Below, piece after piece: positions 59,372 to 64,000 of a DNA stretch of 64,000 nt (position 1 is its first letter; each line of letters starts with the position of its first letter). The position numbers and the translations under genes were made by a program. The notes beneath the pieces were generated by a model. It did not search any database. It saw only the letters and a program-made list of their open reading frames with translations, and was not told the DNA's origin. Origin of the DNA: Telluria antibiotica (lineage in GTDB: Bacteria; Pseudomonadota; Gammaproteobacteria; Burkholderiales; Burkholderiaceae_D); the NCBI RefSeq assembly GCF_011682055.1, contig NZ_JAAQOM010000022.1, forward strand, positions 1 through 64,000, given 5' to 3'.

Positions 59372-60949
59372 TTATCCGGTCGTCTGCCGCCGCCGTCCCG
59401 CGAACCAGGCCCCCGCCAGCAACAGGGCACCCAGTCCCAGGAACAGCAGGTTGCCGAAGCGGACGTACGGCGTGCTGCCGGCCATGCCCTGCACCGTCGC
59501 CGCCAGGGTGCCCTGGCTGTAGAACGGCAGCAGCGCCGTGACGTTGCCGCGGCCGTCGATGACGGCGGTGGCGCCGTTGTTCGTCGCGCGCAGCATCGGC
59601 CGGCCCGTCTCCAGCGTGCGCATGCGCGAGATCTGCAGGTGCTGCGGGATCGCGACCGATTCGCCGTACCACGCGAGGTTCGACACGTTCAGCAGCACGG
59701 TGGCGGGACGCGCCTCCTCGCGCAGGTTGCGCGCGATCTCTTCGCCGAACACGTCTTCGTAGCAGACGTTCGGCAGCACCAGCTGGTCGCGCACGGCGAA
59801 CGGCGCCTGTACGGCGGGCCCGCGCGTGAAATCGCCCAGCGGGATGTTCATCAGGTCCGTGAACCAGCGGAAGCCCGTCGGGATGAATTCCCCGAACGGC
59901 ACCAGGTGCTGCTTGTCGTAGCGGTAGGTTTGTCCCTGCGGGCCGATGCCGGCCACGCTGTTCGCGTACACCGTCATGCTGTCGGCCAGCGGGATGCCGA
60001 ACAGGTAGGCGCTGCCCGTGCGCGCCGCGTAGTCGCGGAACGCCTGCAGGTAGTCCGGCGGCAGCTGGTTCGGGAACACGGGGACGGCCGTCTCCGGCGC
60101 GGCGATCAGGTCGGCCGGCGCGGCCGTCATCATGGCGCGGTAGCGCGCGAGGATGTCGCCCAGGTGTTCGGCGCTGAATTTCTCGTCCTGGCGGATGTTC
60201 CCCTGCACGAGGCGCACGGTGAGCGGTTTGCCGGCAGGTGCCGTCCACGCGACGTGAGTCAGGCCCCAGCCGGCCAGCAGCAGCGCCGCGAACAGGCCCA
60301 TAGCGGGTAGCTTGCGGCGCTGGGTCAGCATCACGATGCACGCCGAGCACACGCCCACCAGCACGCCGATGCCGTACACGCCGACGATGGGCGCGAAGCC
60401 GGAGAGGGGCGCCGTCACGTGCGCATAGCCGGATGCGGCCCAGGGAAACCCGGTAAAGACCCAGCCGCGCATCCATTCCGATACGCCCCAGCAGACAGGG
60501 AACACGAGCAGCAGGAAGGCGGCGACCGGCAGCGACCAGCGCTTGCGCAGCCAGGACGACACGCCCGCGGCGAACGCGCCGAACAGGCCCATGTACAGGC
60601 CCAGCAGCGCGATGGCGATGGCGGACAGCACGGCCGGCAGGCCGCCGAAGCGGTTCAACGCGATGTACAGCCAGTGCATGCCGGCCACGGACCAGCCGAA
60701 GCCGAATGCCCAGCCGAGGAACACGGCGCGGCGGGTCGAGCTGCCCATGCCGACCTGGTAGAACAGGTAGGCGAGCGCCACGAACTGGATCGGCCACCAG
60801 CCGAACGGTTCGAACGAGAACAGGCTGCAAGCGCCCGCGAGGGCGGCGACGAGGAGGCCGGCGATACTCGGCCGCGTGCCGCGCAGCGCGGGATCGGGCG
60901 CCACGGCGGGCTTGCGGCGGCGCCGCAGGTTCAGGCTGGAGTCGAGCAA
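59372..60949 (-). CDS. lnt: Apolipoprotein N-acyltransferase
   Basis: The 525-residue protein has about seven N-terminal membrane helices (to about residue 215) followed by a nitrilase-type domain. The catalytic triad can be placed as E286 (APETAVPVFP), K346 (YDKQHLVPFGEF) and C396 (NVCYEDVFGE). A last helix lies near the C-terminus. It N-acylates the cysteine of lipoproteins at the outer face of the inner membrane. It lies 13 nt downstream of corC, as is usual in proteobacteria. Confidence 0.96.
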   Translation of the reverse strand: MLDSSLNLRRRRKPAVAPDPALRGTRPSIAGLLVAALAGACSLFSFEPFGWWPIQFVALAYLFYQVGMGSSTRRAVFLGWAFGFGWSVAGMHWLYIALNRFGGLPAVLSAIAIALLGLYMGLFGAFAAGVSSWLRKRWSLPVAAFLLLVFPVCWGVSEWMRGWVFTGFPWAASGYAHVTAPLSGFAPIVGVYGIGVLVGVCSACIVMLTQRRKLPAMGLFAALLLAGWGLTHVAWTAPAGKPLTVRLVQGNIRQDEKFSAEHLGDILARYRAMMTAAPADLIAAPETAVPVFPNQLPPDYLQAFRDYAARTGSAYLFGIPLADSMTVYANSVAGIGPQGQTYRYDKQHLVPFGEFIPTGFRWFTDLMNIPLGDFTRGPAVQAPFAVRDQLVLPNVCYEDVFGEEIARNLREEARPATVLLNVSNLAWYGESVAIPQHLQISRMRTLETGRPMLRATNNGATAVIDGRGNVTALLPFYSQGTLAATVQGMAGSTPYVRFGNLLFLGLGALLLAGAWFAGRRRQTTG

Positions 60950-60962
60950 TGCGGGACCTGCG

Positions 60963-61874
60963 TCAGTCGTGATCGTCGTCGTTGGCGGGGAGTTTTTCGA
61001 CCAGCAGCACGTGGATCTGGCGCGCGTCGGCGCGCAGCACCTCGAAGCGCAGGTTCTCGAGGTCGAACACCTCGCCCTTGTGCGGCATGCGGCCCAGGTG
61101 GCTGGCGACGAGGCCGCCGATGGTGTCGACGTCGTCCTCTGGCAGGTCGACGCCGATCTCTTCGTTGAACTGCTCGATCTCCGTCAGCGCCTTCACGCGC
61201 CAGCGGGGGCCGATCTGGCCTTCCTTGATCGAGAGGATGTTGTCCTCTTCCTCGTCGAAGTCGTATTCGTCCTCGATGTCGCCGACGATCTGTTCCAGCA
61301 CGTCCTCGATGGTGATCAGGCCGGCCACGCCGCTGTACTCGTCGACGACGATGGCCATGTGGTTGTGGTTCGCGCGGAAGTCGCGCAGGAGGACGTTCAG
61401 GCGCTTCGATTCGGGGATGAAGATCGCCGGGCGCAGCATGTCGCGCACGTCGAACGATTCTTCCGCGTAGTAGCGCAGCAAATCCTTGGCGAGCAGGATG
61501 CCGACCACCTTGTCGCGCTCGCCCTCGATGGCGGGAAAGCGCGAGTGAGCCGTCTCCAGCACGATCGGCAGCCATTCCTCGATGGGCTTCGTGATGTCGA
61601 TCACGTCCATCTGGGAGCGCGGGATCATGATGTCGCGCACCGACAGGTCGGACACCTGGAATACGCCCTCGATCATGGACAGGGCGTCGGCGTCGATGAG
61701 GTTGCGTTCGTGGGCGTCGTGCAGAACTTCCAGCAGTTCGGCGCGGTTTTCGGGCTCAGGGGAAATCAGTGCGGTCAACCGTTCGAACAGCGACCGGTGG
61801 GTTTTGCCGTCCGAACGGACGTCAGCAGGGTGCTCGGGCATAGTTGGCGTGAAGCCGTTGTTGCGATGGGCCAT
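60963..61874 (-). CDS. corC: CorC/HlyC-family protein with CBS pair (hemolysin C-like)
   Basis: The 303-residue protein (from ATG 61874) has ISPEPENRAELLEVLHDAHE, MIEGVFQVSDLSVRDIMIPR, a pair of CBS motifs (about 80-200) with KVVGILLAKDLLRYY and VVDEYSGVAGLITIEDVLEQ, and a CorC_HlyC C-terminal domain (about 210-295). It lacks the DUF21 membrane part, so it is cytosolic. It was first linked to Mg2+/Co2+ efflux with CorA and is now seen as a possible partner of Lnt or ion transport. Other ATGs at 61916 and 61841 are possible. It is the first gene of the run down to 53908. Confidence 0.93.
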   Translation of the reverse strand: MAHRNNGFTPTMPEHPADVRSDGKTHRSLFERLTALISPEPENRAELLEVLHDAHERNLIDADALSMIEGVFQVSDLSVRDIMIPRSQMDVIDITKPIEEWLPIVLETAHSRFPAIEGERDKVVGILLAKDLLRYYAEESFDVRDMLRPAIFIPESKRLNVLLRDFRANHNHMAIVVDEYSGVAGLITIEDVLEQIVGDIEDEYDFDEEEDNILSIKEGQIGPRWRVKALTEIEQFNEEIGVDLPEDDVDTIGGLVASHLGRMPHKGEVFDLENLRFEVLRADARQIHVLLVEKLPANDDDHD

Positions 61875-61993
61875 AGGATACACCAAAAGCCGGAATGCCC
61901 GTTTTTTATGCAGCATGCGGCCCCATGCACGCGTGCGCCATTGACCCGACTATTCGTCCTATAGTTAGCAATACGCTACGGAAAGGAATCCCC

Positions 61994-62449
61994 ATGCCCG
62001 CCTTGAACGTGAACGGCACGTCCACCGACCTCGACATCCCTGACGACATGCCCCTGCTGTGGGCCATCCGCGACGTGCTGGGCCTCACCGGCACCAAATT
62101 CGGTTGCGGCGCCGCGCTGTGCGGCGCGTGCACCGTGCACCTGGACGGCCAGGCGATCCGCTCGTGCGTGACGCCCGTGTCGGCCGCCGCCGGCAAGAAG
62201 ATCACCACGATCGAGGCGATCGCCAACGACCCGGTCGGCGCGAAAGTGCAGGACGCGTGGCGCAAGATCGACGTCGTCCAGTGCGGCTACTGCCAGTCGG
62301 GCCAGATCATGTCCGCCACCGCGCTGCTGCACGCGACGCCGAAGCCCGGCGATGCCGACATCGACAACGCCATGGCCGGCAATATCTGCCGCTGCGGCAC
62401 TTATAACCGCATCCGCAAGGCGATCAAGATCGCCGCAGGCCAGGCATGA
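61994..62449 (+). CDS. iorA: Isoquinoline 1-oxidoreductase alpha-type subunit, 2x[2Fe-2S]
   Basis: The 151-residue protein has a plant-type [2Fe-2S] site (C38, C43, C46 and C58 in FGCGAALCGACTV...SC) and a second helical site with CGYCQSGQIM and NICRCGTYNR. This is the small electron-transfer subunit of xanthine-oxidase-family molybdenum hydroxylases. AAAGGA lies 7 nt before the ATG at 61994. TTGACC at 61941-61946 may be a -35 box, but no good -10 is at the right distance. The large molybdopterin subunit starts right after it. It is divergent from corC. The substrate is unknown; aldehydes and N-heterocycles are both known in this family. Confidence 0.93.
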   Translation: MPALNVNGTSTDLDIPDDMPLLWAIRDVLGLTGTKFGCGAALCGACTVHLDGQAIRSCVTPVSAAAGKKITTIEAIANDPVGAKVQDAWRKIDVVQCGYCQSGQIMSATALLHATPKPGDADIDNAMAGNICRCGTYNRIRKAIKIAAGQA

Positions 62450-62463
62450 AAGGGAACGAACGC

Positions 62464-64000
62464 ATGGACCAGATCACGAACGAACCTGTATCCAACACGC
62501 GCCGTCAGTTGCTGAAAGCGGGCGCCGTCGGCGGGGGCGGCCTGCTGTTCGGCTTCTCGCTGTTCGGCTGCACGAAACAGGGACAGGCGCCGGCCGGCGA
62601 CCGCAAGGAACCGCCGTCCGAAAAAGCGGTCGGCCAGGCGTCGACGGCGATGACGAACGAGGCGCCGGGCCTCGCGCACGACGCCTTCATCCGCGTCGAC
62701 CGCGACGGCATCGTCACGCTCGTCATCCACAAGGTCGAGATGGGACAGGGCACGTTCACGTCGCTGCCGATGCTGCTCGCGGAGGAACTCGGTGCGGACC
62801 TGTCGAAAGTGAAGCTGGAGCAGGCGCCCGCGAATAATGCGCTGTATGCCGACGCGCTGCTGGGCGGCCAGGTGACGGGCGGCTCGACGTCGATCCGGTC
62901 CACGTTCAAGCCGCTGCGCGAGGCAGGCGCCAAGGTGCGCACGGTGCTCGTGCAGGCCGCGGCCAAGAGTTGGAACGTCGATCCGGGCGAAGTCAAAGTC
63001 GTCGCGGGGACGCTCCGCCACGAGGCGTCGAACCGGTCCGTCCATTTCGGCCAGGTCGCGGACGCGGCGTCGCAGCTGAAGTTTCCGGCCGAGGTCAAAC
63101 TGAAGGACGCGTCGCAGTTCGCGCTCGTCGGCAAGCCGGTCAAGCGCCTGGATTCGCCGGCGAAGGTCAACGGCTCCGCGCAGTTCGGCATCGACGCCCG
63201 CCTGCCGAACATGGGGATCGCGGCCGTCGCGGCATCGCCGGTCCTCGGCGGCAAGGTCGCAGCGGTCGACGAGCAGAAGGCGATGGCCGTCAAAGGTGTG
63301 CGCCAGGTGCTGCGCATCGAGGGCGCCGTCGCGGTCGTGGCCGACCACTTCTGGGCCGCGAAGCAGGGCCTGGCGGCCGCCGCGCCGCGCTTCGACGACG
63401 GTCCCAATGCGAACGTCAGCCTCGCTGGCATCGTCGCGGACATGATGAAGGTGTCGCAGAACGCGGGCGCCGTCGCGACCAATAAAGGCGACGCGCTGAA
63501 GGCGCTGGACGCGGGGCCGGGCCGGCGCATCGACGTTATCTACGAGGTGCCGTTCCTCGCGCACGCGACGATGGAACCGATGAATTGCACGGTCGACTTG
63601 AAGCCGGACGGCTGCGACATCTGGGTCGGCACGCAGGTGCCCGCGCTCGCGCAGGGCGCGGCCGCGAAGATCACGGGGCTGCCGCTGGAGAAGGTCCGCG
63701 TGCACAACCACTACATCGGCGGCGGCTTCGGTCGCCGGCTCGAAGTGGACAACGTGATCCAGGCCGTGGAATTCGCCAAGCTGGCCAAGGGCCCGATCAA
63801 GATCATCTGGACGCGCGAGGAAGACATCCAGCACGACATGTATCGCCCCTACTACGTCGACCGCATGTCGGCCCGCATCGACGACAAGGGCATGCCGGTG
63901 GCGTGGTTCCACCGCGTGACGGGATCGTCGATCATGGCGCGCTTCGCGCCGCCGATGGTCAAGAACGGCGTCGATCCGGACGCGGTGGAAGCGGCGGCCG
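62464..64000 (+). CDS. iorB: Isoquinoline 1-oxidoreductase beta-type molybdopterin subunit (3' end outside window)
   Basis: The first about 512 residues are present. A Tat signal lies near the start (NTRRQLLKAGAVGGGGLLFG, with an N-RR-x-LLK pattern), followed by a lipobox-like LFGC at about 36-39. After that comes the IorB/aldehyde oxidase layout with VDRDGIVTLVIHKVEMGQG, QVTGGSTSIRSTFKPLREAG, VPFLAHATMEPMNCTVDL and YIGGGFGRRLEVDN, where molybdopterin binds. The product should be a Tat-exported periplasmic oxidoreductase with IorA; no FAD subunit is next to it. ATG 62464 has AAAGGGA 8 nt before it; an ATG at 62446 overlapping the iorA stop is also possible. Confidence 0.92.
   Translation, partial: MDQITNEPVSNTRRQLLKAGAVGGGGLLFGFSLFGCTKQGQAPAGDRKEPPSEKAVGQASTAMTNEAPGLAHDAFIRVDRDGIVTLVIHKVEMGQGTFTSLPMLLAEELGADLSKVKLEQAPANNALYADALLGGQVTGGSTSIRSTFKPLREAGAKVRTVLVQAAAKSWNVDPGEVKVVAGTLRHEASNRSVHFGQVADAASQLKFPAEVKLKDASQFALVGKPVKRLDSPAKVNGSAQFGIDARLPNMGIAAVAASPVLGGKVAAVDEQKAMAVKGVRQVLRIEGAVAVVADHFWAAKQGLAAAAPRFDDGPNANVSLAGIVADMMKVSQNAGAVATNKGDALKALDAGPGRRIDVIYEVPFLAHATMEPMNCTVDLKPDGCDIWVGTQVPALAQGAAAKITGLPLEKVRVHNHYIGGGFGRRLEVDNVIQAVEFAKLAKGPIKIIWTREEDIQHDMYRPYYVDRMSARIDDKGMPVAWFHRVTGSSIMARFAPPMVKNGVDPDAVEAAA

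Overview
The window is a GC-rich (roughly two-thirds G+C by eye), densely packed stretch of bacterial chromosome. It looks like a betaproteobacterium of the Burkholderiales, most likely Oxalobacteraceae (Massilia-like). This is inferred from a lysine/alanine-rich histone H1-like protein ending in an AAWPFPTSSRP-type tail, a short H-NS-family protein, a Pil-Chp chemosensory cluster following rubredoxin, and conserved blocks such as corC-lnt-glyQ-glyS-gmhB-plsC and yqgE-ruvX-pyrR-pyrB-pyrC'. I see no rRNA or tRNA gene, insertion sequence, prophage or CRISPR array.

Layout. 1-1268: the 3' end of the H1-like gene, a terminator, and a YggT membrane protein. 1429-14945 (minus): a very large hybrid kinase/ATPase/histidine kinase, an unrecognised cytosolic protein, a TlpA-type thioredoxin, aroQ, accB-accC, prmA, a zinc-ribbon DUF3426 protein and a PfkB-type sugar/nucleoside kinase. 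15094-19764 (plus): mpl, a YqiA-like hydrolase, ubiC and an RNB exoribonuclease, chained by 4-nt start/stop overlaps. 19980-22434 (plus): a TonB-like protein, aroE and mtgA, meeting a TonB-dependent receptor head-on. 24753-28037: CorA (plus) faces a UPF0303 protein, a COX1-like mini-protein and an Nramp-family transporter with a non-canonical metal site (minus). 28204-30645: hemL and a divergent ThiD-like protein (minus), then rubredoxin (plus). 30808-40057 (plus): pilG-pilH-pilI-pilJ-pilL, which probably controls type IV pili. 40058-41506 (minus): a DNA photolyase. 41676-46513 (plus): yqgE-ruvX-pyrR-pyrB, an active-site-degenerate dihydroorotase, and an acyltransferase. 46529-47374 (minus): apaH. 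47741-53760 (plus): a less GC-rich patch with a WecA/MraY-type transferase and an H-NS protein, then phosphomannomutase, waaC, waaA and a YcxB-like protein. 53908-61874 (minus): a YgjP-like metalloprotease, plsC, gmhB, glyS, glyQ, lnt and corC. 61994-64000 (plus): iorA and the start of iorB, which runs off the end.

Much of the gene content serves the envelope: peptidoglycan recycling and synthesis (mpl, mtgA), LPS core (gmhB, waaC, waaA), phospholipid and lipoprotein acylation (plsC, lnt), fatty-acid initiation (accBC) and surface motility (pil-chp).

The most distinctive non-coding feature is a family of paired 25-27-nt palindromes (GTAGG + GGTGGGC hairpin) at five intergenic sites. They occur in two fixed geometries, and one supplies the stop codon of hemL. 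No clear novel multi-gene system was found. The best leads are the repeat family, the giant kinase with a degenerate kinase head, the altered-site ThiD-like and Nramp proteins, the pseudo-dihydroorotase, and an orphan family at 8120-8749.
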